64,000 nucleotides of DNA from Parafannyhessea umbonata (lineage in GTDB: Bacteria > Actinomycetota > Coriobacteriia > Coriobacteriales > Atopobiaceae): contig NZ_FOGP01000002.1 in the NCBI RefSeq assembly GCF_900111255.1, positions 335,306 through 399,305 on the forward strand, given 5' to 3'. The position numbers and the translations under genes were made by a program. Below the pieces are notes generated by a model, which ran no database searches, was not told the DNA's origin, and saw only the letters and a program-made list of their open reading frames with translations. Below are positions 27,212 to 36,111 of the stretch, one piece after another; position 1 is the first letter of the stretch, and every line of letters starts with the position of its first letter.

Positions 27212-29053
27212 ATGGAAGAACTCTTGCTAGACATACTCGGGCGGCTGCGCGCGCTGCCGCAGGGGCAGGACGCGCTGGGGCACGAGGCGCTCGAGGCCGT
27301 GGTCCGCAGGCACAACCGCGGCATCCGTGACAACGCCAAGCACCTCTCGAAGAGACGGATACTCCCCTTCTACCTGCACGTTCGACAGAACGACCCCGAC
27401 CGCTGGGCCAGCTGGAGCATCGACGAGGAGCTCGAGCGGCGCCTGCTCAAGACGTTGCGCATGAAGCCCCGACGCACGGCCTCGGGCGTCGCGACCATCA
27501 CGGTCATCACCCGCCCGCAGCCCTGCTCGAGCGACTGCGTCTACTGCCCGTGCGACCTGCGCATGCCCAAGAGCTACCTTTCGAACGAGCCGGCGTGCCA
27601 GCGCGCCGAGCGCTCGTTCTTCGACCCGTACCTGCAGGTGACAGCCCGCCTGCGCGCGCTCGACCAGATGGGCCACGCAATCGACAAGATCGAGCTCATC
27701 GTGCTGGGCGGCACCTGGAGCGACTACCCACGTGCCTACCAGATCTGGTTCGTTCGCGAGCTCTTCCGCGCGCTCAACGACTGGCCGAACGTGGACCAGG
27801 ACCGCCACGAGCGCTGGAGGCTCTACCACGACCTGGGCATATCAAGTGACCAGGAAGACCTTGCCGCCTTCGTCGCGGGCGAGCAGGCCAAGGTGGACGC
27901 CGGACAGAGCAGCTACAACGAGTCGTTCAGGCGGCTCTTCTCCCAGAGCGAGCCCCACCAGAGGGCCGGCGACGCCATGGCCGCAACGCTGGACGAGCTC
28001 TACGCCGAGCACGCGCGCAACGAGCGCGCGGCGCACCGCGTGGTGGGCCTGGTCATCGAGACGCGTCCCGACACCGTGACCCCGCAGGCGCTCGAGCTCT
28101 TCCGCCAGCTGGGCTGCACCAAGATCCAGATAGGCATCCAGTCAACACGGCAGGAGATTCTGGACGCAAACCAGAGAGCAACGACAATCGCGCAGGTCAA
28201 GCGCGCGTTCTCGCTCATCCGCCTGTACGGCTTCAAGATCCACTCGCACCTGATGGTGAACCTCGTGGGCGCCACGCCCCAGGAGGACAAGCGCGACTTC
28301 CAGACCTTCGTGCAAGACGCCGGGTTTCTGCCCGACGAGATCAAGCTCTACCCTTGCGCCCTTGTCGCAGGCACGCGCCTGGTCGGTCTCTACCGGACAG
28401 GCGCGTGGCGACCCTACGACGAGGACGAGCTGCTGGACGTGCTGGTAAGCGACACCATGGCCACCCCGCCCTACATCCGCATCAGCCGCATGATTCGCGA
28501 CATCGGGGCCGACGACATCCTGGCGGGCAACAAGAAGACCAACCTGCGCCAGATGGTCGAGGGCAAGATCGAGCGCGCGGGGCTGGCCGGCAAGGTGCAA
28601 GACATCCGCTTCAGGGAGATCAACCAACGCAACATCAGGGCCGACGACCTCACGATGGACGACTACCCGTACGAGACGGCAACCACGCGGGAGCACTTCC
28701 TGCAGTGGGTCACGCCACAGGGGCGCATCGCGGGCTTCCTGAGGCTCTCGCTCCCCAAGTGGGAGGCCATCCAGGACGGCCAGACCGACGTCGCCGCGGA
28801 CGAGCTTCCCACCGGAGCTGGCGAGGCCATGATCCGAGAAGTGCACGTCTACGGAATTGCCGCCCACCTGGGCAAGTCGGACGTCGCGGCGCAGCACCGC
28901 GGCCTGGGACGCGCGCTCGTCAGCCGGGCCGTCGACATTGCGCGCGAGGCGGGCTACGCCCGGCTCAACGTGATCAGCTCCGTCGGCACGCGCGAGTACT
29001 ACCGCCACCTGGGATTTGCAGACGCGGGACTCTACCAGAGCGTCGAGCTCTAG
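27212..29053 (+). CDS. elp3: Elp3-type tRNA uridine-34 carboxymethylation enzyme (radical SAM/GNAT)
   Basis: 613 residues. The radical SAM domain has cluster Cys at residues 105, 109 and 112 (PCSSDCVYC). Downstream motifs include LIVLGGTWSDYP and GLVIETRPDTV. The C-terminal GNAT acetyltransferase domain (about 520-613) contains QHRGLGRALV and REYYRHLGF. Elp3 uses acetyl-CoA and SAM radicals to form 5-carboxymethyluridine at wobble U34 of tRNA. In eukaryotes it works in the six-subunit Elongator, whereas bacterial and archaeal forms act alone. The divergent neighbour is a Trm9-like methyltransferase that would use the product. Expression appears leaderless. Confidence 0.93.
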   Translation: MEELLLDILGRLRALPQGQDALGHEALEAVVRRHNRGIRDNAKHLSKRRILPFYLHVRQNDPDRWASWSIDEELERRLLKTLRMKPRRTASGVATITVITRPQPCSSDCVYCPCDLRMPKSYLSNEPACQRAERSFFDPYLQVTARLRALDQMGHAIDKIELIVLGGTWSDYPRAYQIWFVRELFRALNDWPNVDQDRHERWRLYHDLGISSDQEDLAAFVAGEQAKVDAGQSSYNESFRRLFSQSEPHQRAGDAMAATLDELYAEHARNERAAHRVVGLVIETRPDTVTPQALELFRQLGCTKIQIGIQSTRQEILDANQRATTIAQVKRAFSLIRLYGFKIHSHLMVNLVGATPQEDKRDFQTFVQDAGFLPDEIKLYPCALVAGTRLVGLYRTGAWRPYDEDELLDVLVSDTMATPPYIRISRMIRDIGADDILAGNKKTNLRQMVEGKIERAGLAGKVQDIRFREINQRNIRADDLTMDDYPYETATTREHFLQWVTPQGRIAGFLRLSLPKWEAIQDGQTDVAADELPTGAGEAMIREVHVYGIAAHLGKSDVAAQHRGLGRALVSRAVDIAREAGYARLNVISSVGTREYYRHLGFADAGLYQSVEL

Positions 29054-29146
29054 GCGCTTCTCCGCCGCGCGGGACTTACGGACGTCCTGCCGGGCTCGTC
29101 ACGCCAGGGCCTGCGAGCATTCGTCAAGCACGCCCAGTGGTCGGAC

Positions 29147-30130
29147 CTACCCCACCAGGCCGAGCGAGCTCACCAGCCACAGCCAGAGCGTCAGGGTGAC
29201 GGCGCAGCCAAACGTGGTCATCATGACGGCGGTCGAGGTGAGGGTGCCGTCGTGCCCCATGTTCTTCGCCATGATGTAGCAGCTCACCGTGCTGGCGGAG
29301 CCCAGCATCACCAGCAGCGCCACCAGCTGCTGGTCGCGGAAGCCCATCAGGATGGCAAGCGGCAGGAAGATGGCCACCAGAACGACCAGCTTGATGGCCG
29401 TCGCCACGCCGGCGAGCCTCAGGTCTCCCCTGGCGTCCTCGATGCTGAACGAGGCACCCATGGCCATGAGCCCCAGCGGGGTCGCGAGCACGGCCACGTT
29501 CTTGAGGGTGCTGGCCGCGATGCCGGGCATCGGCAGGCGCAGGACCGACCAGGCGAGGCCCGCCACGACGCCGATGATGATGGGGTTCTTGGCGATTCCG
29601 ACCAGGGACTTCCTCACCAGGTCAGCGGTCTGGTCGGCACCCGTGCCCTCGGCGCCGCCCTCGTCGGTCCCCTCGGCGGTCAGCGTCAGCACGGCGACGG
29701 CCGCGACGTTGTACAGGGGCACGCTGCCCAGGATCATGAGCGCGCCCATGCTGGTGCTCGCCGAGCCGTAGATGTTCTGGATGAACGCCAGGCCCAGGAT
29801 TGCCGCAGAGCTGCGGTAGCTCACCTGGATGAACTCTCCGCGACGTGGGCGCTCCGGCACCAGAGCGCGGCCCAGGAGCACGATTGCCGCGATGCTCAGC
29901 GTGGTCGCGACCAGGCAGAACAGCACGTAGCGACCGTCCCACGCGTCGGCGAAGTCCTGGGTCGCGAGGTCCCTGAACAGGAGCGCGGGCAGCGCCACCT
30001 TGAAGACGAACGCGTTCAGGTACGCGGTGAACCTCTGGTCCATGAGGCCCAGCCTGCGGAACAGCAGGCCGCACAGCATGGTCAGGAAGATGGGCAGGGT
30101 TGCGTTGACGCTAAAGAGAAAGCTCTCCAA
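29147..30130 (-). CDS. AEC family (auxin efflux carrier-like) transporter
   Basis: 327 residues with about ten hydrophobic segments and the characteristic inverted five-helix repeat, interrupted by an acidic Gly/Thr-rich cytoplasmic loop near residues 155-175. AEC proteins such as MleP or MdcF export or exchange malate, malonate and other organic acids. The substrate here is not predictable. The start is TTG at 30130 with GGGGGTG four bases upstream. It is convergent with elp3 and stands alone. Confidence 0.85.
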   Translation of the reverse strand: MESFLFSVNATLPIFLTMLCGLLFRRLGLMDQRFTAYLNAFVFKVALPALLFRDLATQDFADAWDGRYVLFCLVATTLSIAAIVLLGRALVPERPRRGEFIQVSYRSSAAILGLAFIQNIYGSASTSMGALMILGSVPLYNVAAVAVLTLTAEGTDEGGAEGTGADQTADLVRKSLVGIAKNPIIIGVVAGLAWSVLRLPMPGIAASTLKNVAVLATPLGLMAMGASFSIEDARGDLRLAGVATAIKLVVLVAIFLPLAILMGFRDQQLVALLVMLGSASTVSCYIMAKNMGHDGTLTSTAVMMTTFGCAVTLTLWLWLVSSLGLVG

Positions 30131-30356
30131 GGGACACCCCCAGCGAGGTTGCGGTCAAGGGGACGGCGTGCGGACACGCGCCGCCATGACCCGATTGTCT
30201 CCCCCGGCGTGCGGCCCGGCCGCCGCGCGCGCGAAACATACCCAAAAACGTAACGTCAGCACAGTTGGGGCGCGGGCCAGGTACCGGGAGCGACCGGGGG
30301 GACGACCCGGCAGGCCGCGCACTTCTCGCCCGCACGAGCGCGCAACCACCGGCGCG

Positions 30357-30983
30357 CTACCCCTCCAGGGCCGAGCGCACCGCCGCCTGCAACTCGGGCA
30401 CGACCTCCGCCTCGAACCACGGGTTCTTCCGCATCCAGATCCGGTTGCGCGGCGAGGGGTGCACCAGGGGGAAGTACGCGGGGCCAAACGAGCGCCAGTC
30501 GCGCACCACGTCCGTGAGCGCCACGGAACCCTTGAGTCCCAGGTACCTGTGGACGGCGTAGCTGCCCACGAGCACGGTCAGCCGAACGTGCGGCATCATG
30601 CCCAGAAGCACCGGATGCCACTTCTGCGCGAAGCCCCTGCGCGGCGGCAGGTCCCCGGACTTTCCCGAGCCGGGAAAGTAGAAGTCCATGGGCACAATGG
30701 CGACCTTGCGCGCGTCGTAGAACGTTTCGCGGTCGACGCCCAGCCACGAGCGCAGGCGGTCGCCCGACTTGTCGTTCCACGGGACGCCGCTGTCCTGCGC
30801 GATGCGCCCGGGCGCCTGCCCTATCACCACCATGCGGGCCTCGGCGCTCGCCGAGTACAGCGGGTCGATTCCCCGCTCGGTGTAGGCGGCGTTCTGCGCG
30901 TCGGCCCTGATCGCCTCGAACACGGCGCCGAAGTCGCCGCCAAAGGCGTCCGCGCCCTCCTGACCAATGTCTGGCACTGCCAT
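30357..30983 (-). CDS. Uracil-DNA glycosylase superfamily protein
   Basis: 208 residues. The family motif 1 region reads VIGQAPGRIAQDSGVPWND (catalytic-side GQAPG with downstream Asp). The C-terminal motif is VHPSPRNRIW with the conserved His-Pro-Ser. These fit a uracil-DNA glycosylase-fold enzyme acting in base excision repair. It is not the Ung (family 1) type, and activity on uracil is inferred. The ATG at 30983 has GGGAGG six bases before it. Open frame continues upstream without protein-like composition. It is downstream of the PII gene on the same strand after 133 bases, so may or may not share its transcript. Confidence 0.82.
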   Translation of the reverse strand: MAVPDIGQEGADAFGGDFGAVFEAIRADAQNAAYTERGIDPLYSASAEARMVVIGQAPGRIAQDSGVPWNDKSGDRLRSWLGVDRETFYDARKVAIVPMDFYFPGSGKSGDLPPRRGFAQKWHPVLLGMMPHVRLTVLVGSYAVHRYLGLKGSVALTDVVRDWRSFGPAYFPLVHPSPRNRIWMRKNPWFEAEVVPELQAAVRSALEG

Positions 30984-31116
30984 CGCAACCTCCCGTCGAA
31001 CCCTTGCAGCCAGATACAGTCTGAACCAACGGGAGGCGCAGTCCGTTGCAGCCGCAACAGAGCCTAAGATCGCAACGGCGCGAGGGGCCGGGAAGCGCCT
31101 GTCCCCTCGGCCGGCA

Positions 31117-31488
31117 CTAGTCCTTCGCGGGCGTGGGCGCACCGGGCTGGATGGCCATGAAGCCCTCCTCGCCCGTGCGGATGCGGATGGCGCGGTCGAG
31201 CTCGTAGCAGAAGATCTTGCCGTCGCCCACCTCGCCGGTCCAGGCGGCCTCGCGGATCACGTTGATGACCTTCTGGGCCCAGTTGGGCGTCGAGACCACG
31301 ATCTCGAACTTCACCTTGGGCAGCATCGTCATGGCAGACACGCTGCCGCGCACCTTGTGCGTGTAGCCCATCTGGGTCCCGCAGCCCATCACCTGTGACA
31401 CGGTGATGCCGCGCACCTCGATCCCAAAGAGGGCCTCCTTGACGTCCTCGAGCTTCTCCTCGCGGACGATTGCCTCGATCTTGAACAT
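31117..31488 (-). CDS. glnK: Nitrogen regulatory protein P-II, atypical T-loop
   Basis: 123 residues. The PII fold is clear: VREEKLEDVKEAL, MLPKVKFEIVV, GEVGDGKIF and RIRTGEE with the ATP-contacting residues. In the T-loop, the usual RGAEY reads RGSVS, so the Tyr-51 that is uridylylated in enteric GlnB/GlnK is absent. Covalent control through that residue is not possible, and control by ATP/ADP/2-oxoglutarate binding alone is more likely. The ATG at 31488 has GGGAGG seven bases upstream. It lies 69 bases downstream of amtB, the reverse of the common glnK-amtB order. Its partner is presumably AmtB. Confidence 0.9.
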   Translation of the reverse strand: MFKIEAIVREEKLEDVKEALFGIEVRGITVSQVMGCGTQMGYTHKVRGSVSAMTMLPKVKFEIVVSTPNWAQKVINVIREAAWTGEVGDGKIFCYELDRAIRIRTGEEGFMAIQPGAPTPAKD

Positions 31489-31557
31489 GTCAGCCTCCCA
31501 ACAGGCCGCGCGACCGGACACCCGTGCCAGCCGCGCGACGGTCGCATACCAGCAATC

Positions 31558-32796
31558 CTAGTCGTCCAGTCCGTTGAACGAGGGGTAGGCGCGCTCGCCG
31601 TGCTGCGAGATGTCCAGGCCCACGCGCTCGTCACGCTCGCTCACGCGCAGCGGGACGACCAGGCTCACGACCTTGGCCACGACCAACGTTCCCGCCACGG
31701 CGATTGCGATGGTGATCAGGATACTGGCGACCTGCGCCGCGAAGAGCTCCCACTGGCCAAACGCGAGGCCGTCCCAGCGCACGGCGGGATTCACCTGGGA
31801 CGTGGCGAACACGCCCGTCATCACGCCACCAAAGATGCCACCGATGCCGTGGCAGCCAAAGGCGTCCAGCGCGTCGTCGTAGCCAAAGTGCTTCTTGATG
31901 CGAGACACCGCGAAGAAGCAGAGGGGACTCGCGAGGAAGCCAATCACCAGGGCCGCCCACAGGGGCACGAAGCCACAGCCCGGGGTGATGGCCACCAGAC
32001 CGATGACCAGGCCCGTGCTGGCGCCGACCAGCGTCGGCTTGCCGTCGTGAAGCACGTCCATCAGCAGCCACGAGAGCTCGGCCGTGGCAGAGCTGACGGC
32101 CGTCGTCGCAAACGCGTGGCCCGCGAGCTCGTTGGCCGCAAGCGCGCTTCCCGCGTTGAAACCGAACCAGCCAAAGAGCAGCAACGCCGCGCCGATGGCG
32201 ACCAGCGGGATGTTGTGCACGCGATAGCTCGCCTCGTCGTAGCCCTGACGACGACCCAGAAGCAGGCACAGCACGAGGGCAGACACGCCGGAGGTGATGT
32301 GGACCACGTTGCCGCCCGCGAAGTCGACCGACCCCATCTGGGCCAGAAGACCGCCACCCCACACCATGTGCGCCACGGGGTAGTACACCACCAGGGTCCA
32401 GAGCACCACGAACAGGAACAGCGCCTTGAAGTTCATGCGACCCGCGATGGCACCGGCAATCAGGGCCGGCGTGATGACCGCGAACATCATCTGGAACAGC
32501 GCGTAAACCATCAGCGGGATGCTGGGCGCGTAGCCGTTCGTCGCGTCCTCGACTCCAATCATGAACGGGTACTGCATGCTGCCGATGACGCCGGCCACGT
32601 CAGTCCCGAAGCTCAGCGAGAAGCCCAGCACGAACCACATCACAATGGCCACACCAATGCAGAAGAACGACGTCATGATGTTGTTGACGACGTTCTTGCG
32701 GCGACCCAGGCCGCCATAGAAGAAGGCAAGGCCTGGCGTCATGAACAGCACAAAGGCCGCGCACAGCAAAACAAAGCCAGTATCGGCAGCATTCAT
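31558..32796 (-). CDS. amtB: Ammonium transporter AmtB
   Basis: 412 residues with eleven hydrophobic spans. The Amt/Rh signature is LFMTPGLAFFYGGLGRRKNV near residue 20. The pore twin histidines lie in VVHITSGVSA and in GCHGIGGIFGG. It conducts ammonium into the cell and is normally plugged by GlnK under nitrogen excess. The PII gene directly downstream on the same strand supports this. AAGGGG precedes the ATG at 32796. The C-terminal cytoplasmic tail that contacts GlnK is present (SERDERVGLDISQHGERAYP). Confidence 0.95.
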   Translation of the reverse strand: MNAADTGFVLLCAAFVLFMTPGLAFFYGGLGRRKNVVNNIMTSFFCIGVAIVMWFVLGFSLSFGTDVAGVIGSMQYPFMIGVEDATNGYAPSIPLMVYALFQMMFAVITPALIAGAIAGRMNFKALFLFVVLWTLVVYYPVAHMVWGGGLLAQMGSVDFAGGNVVHITSGVSALVLCLLLGRRQGYDEASYRVHNIPLVAIGAALLLFGWFGFNAGSALAANELAGHAFATTAVSSATAELSWLLMDVLHDGKPTLVGASTGLVIGLVAITPGCGFVPLWAALVIGFLASPLCFFAVSRIKKHFGYDDALDAFGCHGIGGIFGGVMTGVFATSQVNPAVRWDGLAFGQWELFAAQVASILITIAIAVAGTLVVAKVVSLVVPLRVSERDERVGLDISQHGERAYPSFNGLDD

Positions 32797-33136
32797 CTTA
32801 GTACCCCTTCGTCGTAAGCGAACGGATACATGATTCAACGCTCCGGTTGCCCGTTTGCATCGCGGTCGTTGCAGCCACGTTGCCAAGCGTTTCTACCAAG
32901 TCAACCGAACGTTACCGTTGCCTTCCAGACGCGATGCCACGCCGTCACACCCCCACGTAAACCGATGGGGAGAAGTGCGTATGCTCCGAGCACGATTCCT
33001 TCCCTCCCCCGGTTCACGTATTCGGTACCAGTTAGCGGAGGCCCCATGACCCCCCACGGGGAACAAAAGAGCGGCGGACGCGCATCGCTCGCATCCGCCG
33101 CCCGCTCAAAGAGAGCCATCAACAAATAAGCAAGGG
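32797..33136. other. Intergenic region between amtB and the restriction-modification genes, 340 bp
   Basis: It contains the amtB promoter region (not resolved to hexamers) and, near 33071-33101, the terminator of the minus-strand methyltransferase gene, which is annotated separately. No ORF or RNA gene is visible. Confidence 0.5.
33060..33101 (-). terminator. Intrinsic terminator of the methyltransferase gene
   Basis: Stem GCGGCGGACGCG / CGCATCCGCCGC (33071-33082, 33090-33101, one mismatch). Read on the minus strand it is followed by CTCTTTTGTT. Confidence 0.75.
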
Positions 33137-34417
33137 TTAATCGAGGTCCTTCGCCAGCTCGCATCCAATCCTATGCGGGATACCGACGACCAGGGCGTTG
33201 CCCATGCAGAACGCTCGATGCCCATCAGTCATGCCAACATTCGTCCAGCCCTTAGGGAAGCCCTGCAGCTGGTCGAGCTCATCAGGGACGAGTCTTCTCA
33301 TACGTCCGTCTTCCGTCTTGATGATGTGCTTAAAACGGGAGGGGCCAGACCCACCCTCGCCCGTCAGGATGGTCCTGGACGGGTTCTCGAGCAGGTCAGG
33401 ATAGGCCATTGAGCCCTCAGAGTAGAAGTACGTGAAGCCCGTCTTCTTGTTCACTCTCTCTTCTCGCTTCGACCCCTTGAGGTACTCCCACTTGGGCAGT
33501 TGCTCATCCGGCACGTAGAAGGACTCCGGCACCTCTGAAGCCGGGACAATCACGTCTCCCAAGCACCCCAGGCGACCGTCGTAGACTTCCTCAACATCGC
33601 AAGTCAGCACTTTTCCGTCAGCCATCACGCCACGGTTGCGGAAGGGCGAGCGCTTCGAACGTTCCTCGTTGAAGTGAAGCGTCGCGTCATACGGGTCAGC
33701 AGGAATGCTAACCGTGCCGATTTCCTCGGTCTTTGCAATTGGGAACGCTCGTGTGATAACGCCATCGAAAAGCCTTACCCGCTGATTCCAGGAGGCGTTG
33801 CGCTCCGCGAAGATGTAAACGCGCTTGCGCCTCTGGGGGAAGCCGTACTCACCGGAATTGATGACTTGCCACTCGACAGAGTAACCAAGCGAGGACAAGC
33901 AGCTGAGGATGATCGAAAAATCGCGACCGCGCTGCGACGCAGGAGACTTCAGGAGCCTGTCAACGTTCTCGAACAGGCAATAGCGCGCGTTCTCGGACGA
34001 CTTAGATATCTGAATCTGGAGGAATCTGTAGATGTCCCACCAAAGAACGCCTTTCTTTCCCTCGATGCCACCGGCTTGGCTAAGGGGCCTCGCCACGCTG
34101 TAGTCCTGGCAGGGGAACCCACCCACGACCATGTCGACGGAAGGAACGTCCCTCTCGCCTGCGTCGACTTCGTCAAGCACCTTATGGATGTCTTCATTGA
34201 CGACGGAGCCCTCGCCAAAGCGGGTCTCGTAGCATCGGGCCGCAAACTGGCGCGCGTTTGATCCAGGCGGCTCCCACTGGTTTGCCCATACCGTCTTATA
34301 AGGTCCCGCGGCGGGCAGGCTCATGCCGGAACCGTTTGGGTCGGTGTAGCCGTCAAGGCCAAGACGGAAGCCACCGACGCCCGCAAAGAGCTCGGCAATC
34401 TTAATCTCTTCGGACAC
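33137..34417 (-). CDS. DNA cytosine-5 methyltransferase of a Sau3AI-like system
   Basis: 426 residues. C5-methyltransferase motifs appear in order: I (IAELFAGVGGFRLGL), IV with the catalytic Cys (GGFPCQDYSVA), VI (ENVDRLL), VIII (QRRKRVYIF) and X (GNALVVGIPHRIG). The GTG at 34417 is preferred because GGAG is four bases upstream; the TTG at 34459 lacks a site. The preceding gene encodes a Sau3AI/MutH-type nuclease. Known Sau3AI-type systems methylate the C of GATC, so that is the predicted target, by inference only. The base composition is visibly more A/T-rich than the flanks, suggesting horizontal acquisition. Confidence 0.9.
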   Translation of the reverse strand: MSEEIKIAELFAGVGGFRLGLDGYTDPNGSGMSLPAAGPYKTVWANQWEPPGSNARQFAARCYETRFGEGSVVNEDIHKVLDEVDAGERDVPSVDMVVGGFPCQDYSVARPLSQAGGIEGKKGVLWWDIYRFLQIQISKSSENARYCLFENVDRLLKSPASQRGRDFSIILSCLSSLGYSVEWQVINSGEYGFPQRRKRVYIFAERNASWNQRVRLFDGVITRAFPIAKTEEIGTVSIPADPYDATLHFNEERSKRSPFRNRGVMADGKVLTCDVEEVYDGRLGCLGDVIVPASEVPESFYVPDEQLPKWEYLKGSKREERVNKKTGFTYFYSEGSMAYPDLLENPSRTILTGEGGSGPSRFKHIIKTEDGRMRRLVPDELDQLQGFPKGWTNVGMTDGHRAFCMGNALVVGIPHRIGCELAKDLD

Positions 34418-34535
34418 GTTTCTCCAATCGCTGCTGTGTCCCAAAACTTGTGAGATCAATAATAACCGATCGACCGGACAAGATCAATCTTGCAAGGCGG
34501 CATGGATAAATGCCAAGCAGATGAAAGACGAGTAG

Positions 34536-35867
34536 CTACCGTCCAAGCGCTTTGGCAATCTCGTCGGCGATGTAGTTAGCATTAAGCCAGAAACTCTTCT
34601 TTGGAACTGGCTTGCCATGGGGCTGTGGGCAGGTGTCTTTGCTGTCCCTACCGTGCGTCTTTACAAAGCAGCACCTGTTTTCGGTCGACCTGACCGAGAC
34701 GATAGCAAGTCCTTCTCTCACGTTTTCCCGCATTTGGTCATAGCAGGCTTTGGCTTCATCGAGGTCGTCATCGGACATCTGCCAGAAGCAGATGTCCGAG
34801 AGGCGATATGCACCGTCCTGGTCCTCCCTATAGAGAACGAAAAGGTACATGTTCTGGAGATACGAGTAGAAATCAGAATCCTCGAATTCTCTCTCTTCAA
34901 GGTCATAGTAGTTGAATGCCCGAAAGGAAAGGGGCTCCTTAGGCTTGCCGTTCTTCTTAAGACGTATCGTCTTTGGCTCGATTCCTGCTTTAACGAACTC
35001 TGCAATCTGTTCGTTTTCGCCAATGCCAAGAATGCGCTTTGTGATTCTCGCACACCTGTCCTTCGAGCAAGATACGCCCATCTTCTTGGCAAGCTCAGCC
35101 TCAGTGAGTCCGAAGAACGGTTCGAAGCGTCTGCGCACGAGCTCAAGAAGACCGATAGAGCCCTCATCGGCAGAGCGCCCGATAGCTTTCGCATTTTCAA
35201 GAAGGTGATTTTGGACGGACGTCATGTACGAGGCCTTAAACGCCCAAGCTCTTGGCTTCGCGCAGGCTGACGAGAAGGGCTGGGAGCGGCGGACTTTAGA
35301 ATTCGCTGATTTGGTACAAGCCTCAAGGTAGACGGTATCGGAGCCAGAGATGTCCTCGGCATGGCCGGACCGTACCTTGTTCACAACCGTTTCCCAATCG
35401 GCCTTGATCTGTGGGACATCCTCGGGAGGGATTGACCAGACGTCGGCAAGGACAACCTTATAGTCGAGCAAATCAACGTCCTTCTCCCACAGATACGAGA
35501 TGAGAAGGATGTTGTCAATCTTCTCCATGAGATGACTCGTCTCAAACGTCTCGTTGACGACGCTCATGTAGTCAATCATGCTCAGAACGAGCCGCTCTTT
35601 GGCAACTAAGCCACCCTTGGTCGTCCGTTTCAGGGGCGTGCACTTGAGCTCAAGCCCCGCCTCGGAGAAGTCGGGAGCAGAATCGGAGTTCGGAGCATAG
35701 TGGAAGTAGTACTCCTCCACAGCGTTGCCAAACGCCCCTTTCCTCCTATGGGGATCATCGAGCTTGGACGCATTGGTCTTCTCACGAAGGCTGTGCCCCA
35801 CGAGCTTGTGAGCGTATTCGACAATTGAATGAACATCCTTCTCGTCGTATTCCTCGTGTCGCGCCAA
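34536..35867 (-). CDS. Sau3AI/MutH-family type II restriction endonuclease
   Basis: 443 residues. The N-terminal half carries the MutH/Sau3AI catalytic pattern: GAFGNAVEEYYF, then PDFSEAGLELKCTPLK, which provides the D...ExK metal-binding triad. The C-terminal half is a second, catalytically silent-looking copy-like domain, as in Sau3AI (about 490 residues). It should cut DNA at the site protected by the adjacent methyltransferase, predicted GATC. The TTG start at 35867 has GGGAGGG six bases upstream. It is transcribed first, 118 bases before the methyltransferase on the same strand. Composition is lower in GC than the neighbourhood. Confidence 0.88.
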   Translation of the reverse strand: MARHEEYDEKDVHSIVEYAHKLVGHSLREKTNASKLDDPHRRKGAFGNAVEEYYFHYAPNSDSAPDFSEAGLELKCTPLKRTTKGGLVAKERLVLSMIDYMSVVNETFETSHLMEKIDNILLISYLWEKDVDLLDYKVVLADVWSIPPEDVPQIKADWETVVNKVRSGHAEDISGSDTVYLEACTKSANSKVRRSQPFSSACAKPRAWAFKASYMTSVQNHLLENAKAIGRSADEGSIGLLELVRRRFEPFFGLTEAELAKKMGVSCSKDRCARITKRILGIGENEQIAEFVKAGIEPKTIRLKKNGKPKEPLSFRAFNYYDLEEREFEDSDFYSYLQNMYLFVLYREDQDGAYRLSDICFWQMSDDDLDEAKACYDQMRENVREGLAIVSVRSTENRCCFVKTHGRDSKDTCPQPHGKPVPKKSFWLNANYIADEIAKALGR

Positions 35868-36111
35868 GGCGCCCTCCCTTCACGAGCGGCTTTCCAAATC
35901 CGAGACAGACACTACCACTTGAAAGTTGCCAAACGAGGGCAATTGAAACCCGAACTCAAGACCCTTCCGCCGCTACTGTCAAACCAACGCTACTGCCAAA
36001 AACCTCGCCGCGAGACGAAATGGAACGCCGCTCAACACTGATGACGAAGCCCGCAGCCTATACTTTGTGTACACTTCAAACCCCTGTTGTGCGAGCTTCC
36101 AGAGGAGCAAC

